Source: CAZAYP01 sp964489425 [NCBI: uncultured Verrucomicrobiota bacterium]
GTDB lineage: Bacteria > Verrucomicrobiota > Kiritimatiellia > RZYC01
Direction of reading: 5' to 3'
Assembly (NCBI GenBank): GCA_964489425.1
Contig: CAZAYP010000024.1
Span: forward strand, 1 to 64,000
DNA length: 64,000 nt
Under the pieces are notes generated by a model. That model saw nothing but the letters and a program-made list of their open reading frames with translations. It made no database searches and was not told the DNA's origin. Made by a program: the position numbers and the translations under genes. Position 1 is the first letter of the stretch. Each line of letters opens with the position of its first letter. Positions 42,486 to 51,197 of this stretch are shown one piece after another.

Positions 42486-42503
42486 TTTCAACAACTCGTT
42501 TTC

Positions 42504-42573
42504 AACTACCCATAGCGCGAATCACGCGAATACATCCCGGTCCGGATTCGTGTTATTCGCGTGATTCGTAGTT
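42504..42573. repeat. empty inverted-repeat element, ACTACGAATC family (supplies a stop codon)
   Basis: Arms at 42504-42531 and 42546-42573 face each other over a 14-base centre; outer ends are AACTACCCATAG and GATTCGTAGTT, and both arms contain GCGAATCACGCG or its reverse. On the minus strand the right arm encodes the last residues (NYESRE) and the TAA stop of the beta-helix gene at 42553. It lies just upstream of the start of the next gene at 42485. Confidence 0.8.
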
Positions 42574-44898
42574 CTCCGTCTTTCCGGCGGGCTGGAACCG
42601 ATAACGCACCACCTTGGAAAACCGCGGCACGTGCCGGTCTGGCGGGATGCTGTGGGAAAGGACGAACGCACCGTCCTGGGGCGGCACGTGCAGCCGCGAC
42701 CAGAACCAGGTGCCGTCATCCAGCACCACGGCCACGGCGTCGCCCTCGGTCGCCCCGGCGGCCTCGGCCACCTGCAGGCGGGTGGTGCCGGCCGGCACCC
42801 TGTTCGTGCAACTGGTGCTGACCCGCGCCACGCAGGCCCAGGCGCCGGCTTCCGCGCGGATGACGTCACCCGCAGTCACCCGGCCACCACAAGGCACGGT
42901 GTTCGCGGGCAAGACCCCATTCGCGGCGCGGTCTTCGTCCAGCCCCAGCGACATCTTGGCGCCATTGGTAGAGTTAATAATATTGAGCGCCACAAACGAT
43001 GGCGGCCGGGGCTGGTTGGCCGGCGACTGTACGGAAAACGCCCGCGCGCGGACTCGCGCGTTGGCGCTTCTGGCGGCCAGGCCCAGAAATGCGTAACGCA
43101 CCCCGGGATCAAAATGCAGCCGGACCCGGCCGTAATCGGCGGATACACGGTACGCGCCGCCATAATAAGATACCGGCTCCACGGCCAGCGCGTCATCAAA
43201 CCCCGACGATGTGGTGGTGACGCGCGGCGGGTTGCCGCCGGCCAGGGTATTGCCATCGGCATCGAAACACCGGATCACGTAAGCGGCTGGGTGCGTCTCC
43301 TGCTTGGCGCGGTCGTAATTCAGAAACACGGTTGTTACCATGCCGACGTCTACCAGGCGGCCCACCGCAGTGGCGTCGATCGCCAGACGTCCATCGCACA
43401 GCAACTGCGGGTCGGCCACGGCCGGGGCAAATCGACCGGCGCCCGTGGTTGGCAGGAACACGAACCCGGGCAGCGCCACATGGACCGGCGACGTGGGGGC
43501 TGGCCGAAAAACCAGGGCACGGCCGTCCAGGTTATCATCCGGCCACACGTCGCGCACGGGTCCTGAGTTGACCGCCGCGGCTTCGTTGACCGGATCCACC
43601 TGGCAGGTGCCGGGACACAGCGCCAAGGCCTCGTCGAGCAAGTCGGTCTTGTTGCAGCCCAGCGCCACGTAGCCGCCGTAATAGCAGTCATGCGCCCCGC
43701 CGGATGCGCGCATGACCCACGAGGTGACCGCGGTCTCGCGGTTGGCGCTTTCGTAGTAGCCCTCGATCACCCGGTTGGCCGTGCAGTTCTCGGGCCCATG
43801 GAAATACAAGCCCACGGCCGGGTTGGCCGGCTCCGGGGCCTGGTCCACTTCGATGCGCGGACCCCAAAACACGTTATTAACAATGCCGGCGCGGCCCGCG
43901 GAATCCATCTCAATGCCGATGCGCGGCGCGCCGGTGGCACATAGCATTGTGCCGACCGCCAAGGAGCCCTGGTAAAAACGGTTGTTGATGATCCACCCGG
44001 AACCGGTGGTGCTGAGCTTGATAGAGGTCCGGTTGTTCCAAAAATAACCCAGGGTCACGCGGTTGTCACTGATACCCGGCCCCTGATCCCGAAACCACAG
44101 ACCGGTATCAAAACCCGAGATGTCATCAACGCGGATATCGCAAGCTACTACTTTATGTGCCGGGTCACCGCCGAACACGATGGCCGTGCCGCCCGGGCGC
44201 CAATCCAGTTCATAATTCCAAACGCACAACCGATACGTGTTGCGGCTGCCGCGGGTGATCGTTAGCGCGATGCTGCCGGGCGGGCCCTTGTAACGGATGC
44301 CGCCCCGCCCTTCCATGATGATATTGATGGGATTGGTGACCACCACCGGCGTATCGAAAAGGTATTCCTTGTCCAGCAGCCGGAGTGTGCCGTGGGCCGG
44401 CAGGCTGTTGGCCGCGCGCTGGAAGGCGGCCGCGTCTTCGCCAAACCAGTCGAGCACGAATCCGCGATCCGTGGTCCACGTGCCGCGGACCAGGACGTTC
44501 GAGCCGAACAACTGGCGCGGGTCAGCGTCCAGCAGGCTGCCATGCCCGGTGATCGTGCCCGGCCCCGCTATTACGCCGCCCCAGCCGCGGATGGCCACAT
44601 CAGCGTCCACCTCCGCGTCCCTGGCCAGGGGATAGACCTGGCCGGCAGACAGCATCAGGCTGCCGCCGCCGGGGCGCTGGTTGAGAAAGTCCAGCGCATG
44701 GTTCAAAGCGCCCGCGCCCGGGCCGAAATGCTCGGGCCCGATCATGCCATGATCCAAGACCGGGTCGGTGACAGTACTCCCCGCAAGGCTGCCCAGGCAA
44801 AAAATCTCACACAAAGACACAAAGACACAAAGGAATGGATGCCCGTTGGCAATTCTCGGTGTCTTGGAGGCTTGGTGTGAAATCGGCTGAATCTTCAT
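42553..44898 (-). CDS. right-handed beta-helix protein (pectate-lyase-3-like)
   Basis: 781 residues from ATG 44898. The N-terminal domain has the lyase-like opening ALDFLNQRPGGGSLMLSAGQVYPL, then GTLRLLDKEYLFDTPVVVTNPINIIMEGRGGIRYKG and many parallel-helix-like turns (IIMEGRGGIRYK, IINNRFYQGSLAVG, GIVNNVFWGPRIEVDQ). The C-terminal third is less repetitive. The first 45 residues contain a possible signal peptide (h-region FLCVFVSLCEIFCLGSLAG) that is largely encoded by a CACAAAGACAC-type repeat at 44805-44882. The protein could be a secreted depolymerase or binding protein for the exported polysaccharide. Its start, whether before or after the repeat, is uncertain (an alternative ATG is at 44745). 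Confidence 0.75.
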   Translation of the reverse strand: MKIQPISHQASKTPRIANGHPFLCVFVSLCEIFCLGSLAGSTVTDPVLDHGMIGPEHFGPGAGALNHALDFLNQRPGGGSLMLSAGQVYPLARDAEVDADVAIRGWGGVIAGPGTITGHGSLLDADPRQLFGSNVLVRGTWTTDRGFVLDWFGEDAAAFQRAANSLPAHGTLRLLDKEYLFDTPVVVTNPINIIMEGRGGIRYKGPPGSIALTITRGSRNTYRLCVWNYELDWRPGGTAIVFGGDPAHKVVACDIRVDDISGFDTGLWFRDQGPGISDNRVTLGYFWNNRTSIKLSTTGSGWIINNRFYQGSLAVGTMLCATGAPRIGIEMDSAGRAGIVNNVFWGPRIEVDQAPEPANPAVGLYFHGPENCTANRVIEGYYESANRETAVTSWVMRASGGAHDCYYGGYVALGCNKTDLLDEALALCPGTCQVDPVNEAAAVNSGPVRDVWPDDNLDGRALVFRPAPTSPVHVALPGFVFLPTTGAGRFAPAVADPQLLCDGRLAIDATAVGRLVDVGMVTTVFLNYDRAKQETHPAAYVIRCFDADGNTLAGGNPPRVTTTSSGFDDALAVEPVSYYGGAYRVSADYGRVRLHFDPGVRYAFLGLAARSANARVRARAFSVQSPANQPRPPSFVALNIINSTNGAKMSLGLDEDRAANGVLPANTVPCGGRVTAGDVIRAEAGAWACVARVSTSCTNRVPAGTTRLQVAEAAGATEGDAVAVVLDDGTWFWSRLHVPPQDGAFVLSHSIPPDRHVPRFSKVVRYRFQPAGKTENYESRE
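44805..44882. repeat. empty imperfect inverted-repeat element, CACAAAGACAC family
   Basis: Left arm TCTCACACAAAGACACAAAG onward (44805-44833) and right arm TCGGTGTCTTGGAGGCTTGG onward (44856-44882) face each other with about 20 of 27 complementary positions. It lies inside or directly upstream of the beta-helix gene and contributes codons to its N-terminus if translation starts at 44898. Confidence 0.7.
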
Positions 44899-44968
44899 TC
44901 GCCCCACTGCCGGATCTTCCGAGCGCGATGGCTGCCATTGGCCGGCTGGTTTGCGGCGCTAATCTGGC

Positions 44969-46150
44969 TCATGAATTGAGCGGGTTCCCGCGCACGTAGT
45001 GGAGGCGCTTCTGCACGTAGGGCTGGAGCGCAACCAGGGCGTCTGCGATGCGGCCGGACACGGCGCCATCACCGTAGAGCGTGCTGGGCGGATAGCGCCC
45101 GTGGGCGAGTTGGGCCCGGAGCGCGGCCGCGATCTGGTCTCGTGCCGGCGGCACCTGGGTCACGTGGGCATCCCGTTCGCGGCCGTCCTGGCGGCTGCCC
45201 ACCAGCACCACCGGGGTGCCGAAGTAGCCGGCATCGCGGACAAAGCTACTGGAGTTGCCCACGGCGCAGGCGGTGGTGGCCAGCACCTTGAGGTAGTCTT
45301 CGGGCGGGAGGTTGACCAGCGTACGCAGCCAGCCGGCATGGTGGCGGTCGCGGAACACGCGAATAGCCTTGCTGATGTGGTCCGACCCCGCGTCGATGTT
45401 AGGCCAGAGCAGGATCGCCGGTGCGGCGACCTGTTCCAGGGCCGCCAGCAGCTCCTCCACCTGCGCGCGCTCCTGGCCGAACTCGGTGGTGGTGGGGTGG
45501 AACAGGACCAGCAGGAACGGCCGGGCCACATCGATGGCCACGCCGCTGCCGCCGCGGTTAACCGTCTCCGGCCGCAGCTGTTTGTCCAGCTGGCGGGCGA
45601 TGTCGCTGCTGGGGCAGCCGATGGCAAGAATCGTGGCCGGGTCCTCGCCCATTTGAACCAGGTAATCGGCCGAGCGCCGGGTGCTTGGAAAGTGGTAGTG
45701 GGAGAATTTGGAGATGGCATGGCGGGCGCTTTCGTCGATCGACCCGCTCACCTCCCCCCCCTGGATGTGGGCGATGCACTTGTTCATGTAGCCGGCGGCA
45801 ACGGCCGCGGCCAGGGCCTCGTAGCGGTCGCCGATAATCAACACGATGTCCGGGTCCAGGCGCAGGTACTCGTTGGCGAACTCAACAATGCCAAACCCCA
45901 CGGACTTGGCCATGGTGGCGGGCGTGGATCCCTCCAGCTCCATGTAGACGCGGCCATCCACCGGGAACCCGTCCTTGAGCACCACGTTCATGGCCGAGCC
46001 GAACCGTTCCAGGACCATGGTGCCGGCGGCCAGCACCTGTAATTCCAGGTGCGGGTGGGCGGCGATGGCCCGCATCACCGGCTTGAGGCGGCCATAGTTG
46101 GCGCGGTCCACCAGGACCACGCAGATCTTGCGCTTGGGGGTGTTATTCAT
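44969..46150 (-). CDS. second hydrolysing UDP-GlcNAc 2-epimerase, NeuC/LegG type
   Basis: 393 residues from ATG 46150 (MNNTPKRKICVVLVDRANYGRLKPVM); an upstream GTG at 46162 is possible. LDPDIVLIIGDRYEALAAAVAAGYMNKCIAHIQGGEVSGSIDE is the conserved core, with HFPSTRRSADYLVQMGE and AVGNSSSFVRDAGYFGTPVVLVGS of the hydrolysing family. It diverges from the copy at 31178. A second NeuC-type gene in the same locus as three NeuB and two CMP-synthetases points to more than one nonulosonic acid. Two-base-level regulation cannot be seen; the leader is a REP block. Confidence 0.88.
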   Translation of the reverse strand: MNNTPKRKICVVLVDRANYGRLKPVMRAIAAHPHLELQVLAAGTMVLERFGSAMNVVLKDGFPVDGRVYMELEGSTPATMAKSVGFGIVEFANEYLRLDPDIVLIIGDRYEALAAAVAAGYMNKCIAHIQGGEVSGSIDESARHAISKFSHYHFPSTRRSADYLVQMGEDPATILAIGCPSSDIARQLDKQLRPETVNRGGSGVAIDVARPFLLVLFHPTTTEFGQERAQVEELLAALEQVAAPAILLWPNIDAGSDHISKAIRVFRDRHHAGWLRTLVNLPPEDYLKVLATTACAVGNSSSFVRDAGYFGTPVVLVGSRQDGRERDAHVTQVPPARDQIAAALRAQLAHGRYPPSTLYGDGAVSGRIADALVALQPYVQKRLHYVRGNPLNS

Positions 46151-46173
46151 GCCGTGATCCACTTGTTTGAGTT

Positions 46174-46344
46174 CTGGCTTCAGCCGGAAGTTCCGCCCGG
46201 CCTTCAGGCCGGGAACACGCGGGTTGAAACCCGCGGGAGAGCCTCCGCCTGAAGGCGGGACGCTGACGGGTCCTGATCATTTTTTTTCCGCCTTGGTCAG
46301 AGTACCGGCTTTAGCCGGAAGTTCCGCCCGGCCTTCAGGCCGGG
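46174..46344. repeat. REP hairpin block, 3' flank of the RAYT gene
   Basis: The block holds CCCGGCCTTCAGGCCGGG (46196-46213), GCGGGTTGAAACCCGC (about 46219-46235), CCGCCTGAAGGCGG (about 46245-46259), CCGGCTTTAGCCGG (about 46304-46318) and again CCCGGCCTTCAGGCCGGG (46327-46344), the last ending one base before the transposase stop. A TTTTTTTTCC tract lies near 46280. The same units recur in opposite flank 46959-47089 and at 36041. Confidence 0.85.
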
Positions 46345-46345
46345 G

Positions 46346-46948
46346 CTATAATTCAGGATCATCCCATCCCTTGCCATAGTCTAAAAGTGGATACTCGCGC
46401 CACATCCGTTCAGCAAACTCCCTGCCCACAAATTCGAGGTATTGGGCTGCGCTGGAGAAGGGCCATGTCTGCCATTGAGTTACATATCCGTGGCGCACAG
46501 GATTGTGGTGAATATAGTTCAGGGTCGCCCAACGATGAGCATCTGATTTGACAGGCTTGGGCAAACAGCGATGCCAGCAGGTTCGGCCACGCAAGCCATC
46601 CTCTTCATTCCAGTCATGCGAAGTCCGGCCATGCAGGGCACCTAACGCCTTGCGCACGGACGGCAGGTTCATGCATTGAATCAGGAAATGATAGTGGTTG
46701 GGCAGGATGCACCAAGCGGATAGGGCCTCGGATACCGGAGCGAGAGCGGCAAGCAGGTTGCGCTCAAAACCGGCCATGCGTTGAATTGAAGAACCGAGGA
46801 TCGGACGATGTTCATAACAGGCAGCGGACATGTGGTACCAGTGCCGCTCCATGCCATGAGGTGGCCCATGCCACGGAAGACCGCATTGCTGGCGCAAGCG
46901 CAGGGCCTCTGCCCGTTGGAGTTCTGTCATTTGCCGCCAATGATACAT
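46346..46948 (-). CDS. REP-associated tyrosine transposase (RAYT, IS200-like fold)
   Basis: 200 residues. The Y1-transposase fold is marked by CILPNHYHFLIQC (His85-x-His87, the metal-binding HUH) and the Tyr145 region ATLNYIHHNPVRHGYV, the RAYT signature. The N-terminus MYHWRQM and the end WDDPEL are not diagnostic. RAYTs process single-stranded REP hairpins; this one is flanked on both sides by REP blocks. Its stop adjoins the 3' REP with a single base between. It is a likely source of the dispersed REPs at 36041. Confidence 0.92.
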   Translation of the reverse strand: MYHWRQMTELQRAEALRLRQQCGLPWHGPPHGMERHWYHMSAACYEHRPILGSSIQRMAGFERNLLAALAPVSEALSAWCILPNHYHFLIQCMNLPSVRKALGALHGRTSHDWNEEDGLRGRTCWHRCLPKPVKSDAHRWATLNYIHHNPVRHGYVTQWQTWPFSSAAQYLEFVGREFAERMWREYPLLDYGKGWDDPEL

Positions 46949-46958
46949 ACGGTTGCAT

Positions 46959-47089
46959 CCCGCGGGCTGAAGCCCGCGGGAGAGCTTCCGCCTGAAGGCG
47001 GGACTCTAACGGGAACCCGGTCATGTTTTTTCTATCCTGGTCAGAGTACCGGCTTCAGCCGGAAGTTCCGCCCCGGCCTTCAGGCCGGG
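46959..47089. repeat. REP hairpin block, 5' flank of the RAYT gene
   Basis: Contains CCCGCGGGCTGAAGCCCGCG and two further bases (46959-46980), TTCCGCCTGAAGGCGG (about 46986-47001), TCAGAGTACCGGCTTCAGCC (47041-47060, hairpin CCGGCTTCAGCCGG at 47049-47062) and CCCGGCCTTCAGGCCGGG (47072-47089). The units match those on the other side of the transposase and the free block at 36041. No other gene or promoter is recognisable in the gap. Confidence 0.85.
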
Positions 47090-47100
47090 AATGGCGAGGA

Positions 47101-48108
47101 TTATTCATAATCCGCCGGGTCCACGCGGTCGTTTCTTTGCAGGGCCCGCTTCAACCGCCGGCCCAGGACGTCCGCCCAGCGGTCCGGCGGCAGGCCGCTG
47201 CCGGGTTTTTTCAGTGCCAGGTCATGGGCCTGCAACACGGTTCCGGCCGCGAGATCGCGCGCCGCGACAATGCTTTTGCCGAAGGTGCGGCGCAAGTCCG
47301 CCTTTTCCGCGGCCACGGCGTCTTTGTCAACGGGATGGGCTTGCGCCGTTTCCAGGAACCGGATCCCGGTGACCAGTTGCGCCAACTCGTCCGGGGTCAG
47401 CGAGGCGGGCACGTCCGGCCCGAACATGTCCCGGCTGAACGCCACGTGCACTTCCACCAGGCTGGCGCCCAGCATCACCGCGCCGAGGCCCGGGTAGATG
47501 GTACCGGAATGGTCGGACAGTCCCACGGGGCAGCCGTAGCGCTCCCGAAACGTGGACAACAGGTTGAACCCGATCTTTTCGGGCGGGCAGGGATACTCGG
47601 TGGTGCATTGCAACACGGTCAGCGGACGGTCGAGGTCCTTGATCCGTGCGACGGCGGCATCGATCTCTGCCAACGGGCTCATGCCGGTCGAGAGGATGAA
47701 CGGCTGGCCGCCGCGCGCCATGGCGGTGAGCATGGGCTGGTTGTTGACCTCGCCGGAGGCGATCTTCCACGCCCAGACGCCGACCCGCTCCAGCAGTTCC
47801 ACGGCCGCCAACGAGAAGGGCGAGCTCAGGAACCGCAGGCGCTTGTCCTCCGCGTGTTGGCGCAGGCCGCGCCACTGGTCTTCGGTGAACTCCATGCGCT
47901 TCCAGTAATCGAAACGCGAGGCGTCCTGGCGGCTGAACTTCACGCGCCATGGTTCGTCCGGCGTGCTCTCGGCGTCGGCGATATGGGTCTGGAACTTGAT
48001 GGCGTCCGCCCCGGCGCGGGCCACGGCGTCGATGAACGCGTGGGCCTGGCCGAGGCTGCCGTCGTGAGCCTGGGCGACTTCAGCGACAATCAGGCAGGAT
48101 GGGGGCAT
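47101..48108 (-). CDS. neuB: nonulosonic acid synthase, NeuB type (second of three)
   Basis: 335 residues. CLIVAEVAQAHDGSLGQAHAFIDA, DAIKFQTHIADAES, RFLSSPFSLAAVELLERVG, WKIASGEVNNQPML, FILSTGMSP, VLQCTTEYPCPPEKIG, VGLSDHSGTIYPGLGAVML and a C-terminal SAF domain (AGTVLQAHDLALKKPGSGL) are all present. It condenses an N-acylated hexosamine with phosphoenolpyruvate. It resembles the NeuB variants in LPS clusters more than the sialic acid NeuB. Its start overlaps the polymerase gene by 29 bases, so it is probably translated in the same transcript. Confidence 0.9.
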   Translation of the reverse strand: MPPSCLIVAEVAQAHDGSLGQAHAFIDAVARAGADAIKFQTHIADAESTPDEPWRVKFSRQDASRFDYWKRMEFTEDQWRGLRQHAEDKRLRFLSSPFSLAAVELLERVGVWAWKIASGEVNNQPMLTAMARGGQPFILSTGMSPLAEIDAAVARIKDLDRPLTVLQCTTEYPCPPEKIGFNLLSTFRERYGCPVGLSDHSGTIYPGLGAVMLGASLVEVHVAFSRDMFGPDVPASLTPDELAQLVTGIRFLETAQAHPVDKDAVAAEKADLRRTFGKSIVAARDLAAGTVLQAHDLALKKPGSGLPPDRWADVLGRRLKRALQRNDRVDPADYE

Positions 48109-49609
48109 GGGTGGTTTGAACCTCGGGGGCTGACCCCTTCCGTCCGCGCGGGCGGGTATGGGTCACTTCATATTGCAGGGCCAGAGAGATGAAGAAAAGG
48201 TAGTTGATCACCCCGGAAATGATCTCGGTATTGGAGATGAAGCTGCCTCCGGTGATGTTGCTCAAGACCAGGTAGAGCGCTACGCCGGCAAACAACGCGT
48301 GACCCAGTTCCCAGTGGGTTTTGTCGAGGCAAGCGGCCGCGGGCCGCCGGAACCACGAAACCATGGCGCCCAAGAACCCGAGGAAAATCAGGAACGTGAA
48401 CACCCCCTGACCCACCAGCATATCCATGGCCAGGTTGTGGCAGTCGAAGTTCAGCCCGATGGCCATTTCCATCTGGCTCGGGGTGTTTCCGGCGCCCACG
48501 CCCAAGGGCCAGTGCTCGGCCAGAAGTTGCATGGCGCCGCCAAACAGGACGGTGCGCGGGTCGTCGCGGGTGTGGGCCATCATGTCGTCAAACCCGCCCG
48601 CGCCGGTCGCTCCAAACAGGCGCTGGGACAGGAAGTCGGCAAACGCCTCGAACTGGACCAGGTGGACGAGCAGCAGCGCCGCCGCGGCCATGGCAAACGC
48701 CATGAGCAGGGACCACCAGATGATTTGCCGCCCGCGCAGCCGCCAGATGTAGAGCCACATGTAGGCCACCGCCAGCCCCAGGGTCAGGAACACACCGCGC
48801 GATAGGGTGGCAAGGTCGATGAAGGTGATCGCGATCAGCAGGGCGGCCAGCAGGGAGCGGCGCACCCCGATGTTGTATTTCTTGTTGATCAGCAGCCAGA
48901 ATAAAAGCGGGACGATGAAGATGGTCACCGCGCTGAACGAGGCCGCGGAGTACAGACCCAACGGCAGCTTGTAGCCATACCGGTTGATAAACAGGTTCAG
49001 CACAGAGAAGGAGCCCAGCCCAATCATAACCAGGACCACGGAAGTCACGGCGTACAGCGCGGTCATGGCCAGCAGCAGGCGCACCGTCCGCCGGATGCCG
49101 TCCGGCAGCAGCAGGATCCGGTTGTGAATGATGTACAGGAACAGGCTGGGCCCAACCACGCTGGTCAGGTACGACGCCCACGACAGCGAGAAATCCTGGG
49201 TGGCGATCAGGCTCAAGGTCTGGAAGAACAGCCACGCCACGTTGAGCTTGTTAACCCATGTGTTGCGGTGGGCGGTGGGCACCCGCATCAGGCCCAGCAT
49301 GGTCAGCAGCAGCAGCGCCACTTGGATCAGCACGCGGTTGTTCGGCCCGACCACCGGCTGCAGGTACATCTCGAAGTAGGGCACAACCATCATCAGGACC
49401 AGCGTGGTGGCGACAAACTGGTCAAAGGCGGCCATCCACTTGTGCAGCAAGTAAGCCACCACGAGCATCCCGCCCATGCTGAAGAGCACCGCGCGGGTCT
49501 GGTACTGGTCCGGCACCAGGCCGGGCAGGTAGAACAGGTTGAAAAACACCAGGCCCAGGACGGCGGCCAGCAGGAAGATCGGCGTTATGATCCGGTCAAT
49601 GTTTTGCAT
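48080..49609 (-). CDS. O-antigen ligase/polymerase-like membrane protein
   Basis: 509 residues from ATG 49609. More than ten hydrophobic helices are visible, beginning IITPIFLLAAVLGLVFFNLFYLPGLV, with a large periplasmic-type loop around FSQRLFGATGAGGFDDMMAHTRDDPRTVLFGGAMQLLAEHWPLGVGAGNTPSQMEM, the W-x-G-xGxG-N-x-S pattern of Wzy_C/O-antigen ligase proteins. It should polymerise repeat units or ligate O-antigen in the periplasm. The gene overlaps both neighbours by a few bases. Confidence 0.88.
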   Translation of the reverse strand: MQNIDRIITPIFLLAAVLGLVFFNLFYLPGLVPDQYQTRAVLFSMGGMLVVAYLLHKWMAAFDQFVATTLVLMMVVPYFEMYLQPVVGPNNRVLIQVALLLLTMLGLMRVPTAHRNTWVNKLNVAWLFFQTLSLIATQDFSLSWASYLTSVVGPSLFLYIIHNRILLLPDGIRRTVRLLLAMTALYAVTSVVLVMIGLGSFSVLNLFINRYGYKLPLGLYSAASFSAVTIFIVPLLFWLLINKKYNIGVRRSLLAALLIAITFIDLATLSRGVFLTLGLAVAYMWLYIWRLRGRQIIWWSLLMAFAMAAAALLLVHLVQFEAFADFLSQRLFGATGAGGFDDMMAHTRDDPRTVLFGGAMQLLAEHWPLGVGAGNTPSQMEMAIGLNFDCHNLAMDMLVGQGVFTFLIFLGFLGAMVSWFRRPAAACLDKTHWELGHALFAGVALYLVLSNITGGSFISNTEIISGVINYLFFISLALQYEVTHTRPRGRKGSAPEVQTTHAPILPDCR

Positions 49610-50732
49610 GCGAGGGGTCCGGAGGGGATCCGAGGATTCCGGCCAGGACGCGGGCGATGCGCGCGCCAGCATGTCCGTCCCACCCTTGGGGCCGGCGGGT
49701 CGTGGGGCGCGGGGTGGTTAATGCACGCGTGCACTCGGCGCGCAGTCGATCCGGGTCGCGGCCCACCAGGACGTTGGTGCCCTGCGTCACGGTGACCGGC
49801 CGCTCCGTGTTGTCGCGGAAGGTCAGGCAAGGCACGCCCAGCCAGGTGGTCTCTTCCTGCACACCGCCGGAGTCGGTGACGACCAGCCGCGCGTTCTTTT
49901 CCAGCCAGAGGAACTCCAGGTAACCCAGCGGAGGCATCATCAGCAGGCGGTTGGGCGGGGCGCCCAACCCCAGGCGATCGAGGCGCGCGCGGGTCCGGGG
50001 GTGGACGGGAAACACGACCGGCCGTTCGCGACTAAGTTCCACCAGCGTTTTGTACAGCGGGCCCAGCACCTTGTCATCATCCACGGTGCCTGGGCGGTGC
50101 AGCGTGACCAATACATGCTCGCCGTCCAGCGCCAAGCCTGCGGGCGGGACCGCCAAGTCAACCAGGCGGGCCAGCGTATCGATCATCGTGTTGCCCACGA
50201 AATGGATTTTTCCCGCCGCCACCCCTTCCCGCAGCAGGTGGGTCTCGGCCTCGGGCGACGTGATAAAGCAGTAGTCCGCCAGCTGGTCGGTGACCAGGCG
50301 GTTGATCTCCTCGGGCATGGTGCGGTCAAAGGATCGCAGGCCCGCCTCCACGTGGGCGATGGGAATGCCCAGCTTGACCGCCACCAGCGCGCAAGCGGCC
50401 GTGGAATTGACGTCGCCGTAGACCACCACGAGACTGGGGTGCTGCGCAAGCAGCGCCGGCTCCACGCGCAGCATGATGTGGGCGGTCTGGGCCGCGTGCG
50501 TGCCGGAGCCCACCTCCAGGTTGATGTCCGGCCGCGGCATACCGAGCTGCCGGAAAAAGACATCGGACATGTTGTCGTCGTAGTGCTGGCCGGTGTGGAC
50601 CAGCACCTGGCGCACGCCGGGCGCGGTTTCCGCCAGCGCGGCCATGACCGGCGCCGCTTTCATGAAGTTGGGCCGGGCGCCCACAACGTGCAGGACCGTG
50701 GCGGGCCGGGGCGTGGCAGGCGCCGGGGACAT
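49596..50732 (-). CDS. wecB: non-hydrolysing UDP-N-acetylglucosamine 2-epimerase
   Basis: 378 residues. VLHVVGARPNFMKAAPVM, LVHTGQHYDDNMSDVFF, VVVYGDVNSTAACALVAVKLGIPIAHVEAGLRSFDRTMPEEINR, HFVGNTMIDTL, VVFPVHPRTRARL, VVTDSGGVQEETTWLGVPCLTFRDNTERPVTVTQGTN are the full WecB set. It interconverts UDP-GlcNAc and UDP-ManNAc. Unlike NeuC it does not release UDP, so it supplies ManNAc-type donors or precursors. It starts two bases upstream of the cupin-like gene stop. Confidence 0.94.
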   Translation of the reverse strand: MSPAPATPRPATVLHVVGARPNFMKAAPVMAALAETAPGVRQVLVHTGQHYDDNMSDVFFRQLGMPRPDINLEVGSGTHAAQTAHIMLRVEPALLAQHPSLVVVYGDVNSTAACALVAVKLGIPIAHVEAGLRSFDRTMPEEINRLVTDQLADYCFITSPEAETHLLREGVAAGKIHFVGNTMIDTLARLVDLAVPPAGLALDGEHVLVTLHRPGTVDDDKVLGPLYKTLVELSRERPVVFPVHPRTRARLDRLGLGAPPNRLLMMPPLGYLEFLWLEKNARLVVTDSGGVQEETTWLGVPCLTFRDNTERPVTVTQGTNVLVGRDPDRLRAECTRALTTPRPTTRRPQGWDGHAGARIARVLAGILGSPPDPSHAKH

Positions 50733-50734
50733 GG

Positions 50735-51181
50735 TCAGGCCCGGCCCCCTTGAGGCTCGGCGGATCCGTCCGCTGCGAACCGGACGGTGTCCTGCTCGCC
50801 GGCAAACGGACCCTGCTTGACCTCCACCAGGCTGGTCTCCTCAAGCATCTCGAAAGCATGCCCGCCGCCGCAGAGCAGGATCAGGTCGCCGGTAACCAGC
50901 ACCGGCGACTGAACCAACTGGCGCTGCGAGTTAAACAGGCTGACCCGGACCCGGCCCTTGCGGACCCACAGCACCTCCTGGGTGTACAGCACCTGGCGCG
51001 ACATCAACACATGGGCGTGGGGCAAGATCTTCTTGCCTGCCGGATGGCGCATGATGGCCAGTTGCTGGGACAAGGCGGGTGGGGTAAGGAAGTGCAGGCC
51101 GGGCTCATCGAAACCTGCGCGCACGATCAAGGCAATGGGTTCCATGCCGTCAACGATGGTTTCAAGCTGGGGGTGTTTCAT
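50735..51181 (-). CDS. cupin-like protein of unknown role
   Basis: 148 residues. The pattern of strands with IMRHPAGKKILPHAHVLM (candidate metal-binding His residues), VLYTQEVLWVRKGRVRVSLFN, GDLILLCGGGHAFEMLEETSLVEVKQGPF resembles a single cupin barrel. Similar proteins occur beside sugar aminotransferases and epimerases. I cannot assign the substrate; a sugar isomerase or a regulatory sugar-binding protein are both possible. Confidence 0.7.
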   Translation of the reverse strand: MKHPQLETIVDGMEPIALIVRAGFDEPGLHFLTPPALSQQLAIMRHPAGKKILPHAHVLMSRQVLYTQEVLWVRKGRVRVSLFNSQRQLVQSPVLVTGDLILLCGGGHAFEMLEETSLVEVKQGPFAGEQDTVRFAADGSAEPQGGRA

Positions 51182-51197
51182 GTGTCCTTCCCGGCGT

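Noticed and set aside
17792-42573. CRISPR array formed by the dispersed ACTACGAATC repeats
   Set aside because: Copies are kilobases apart, are inverted pairs rather than direct repeats with uniform spacers, and no cas genes are visible.
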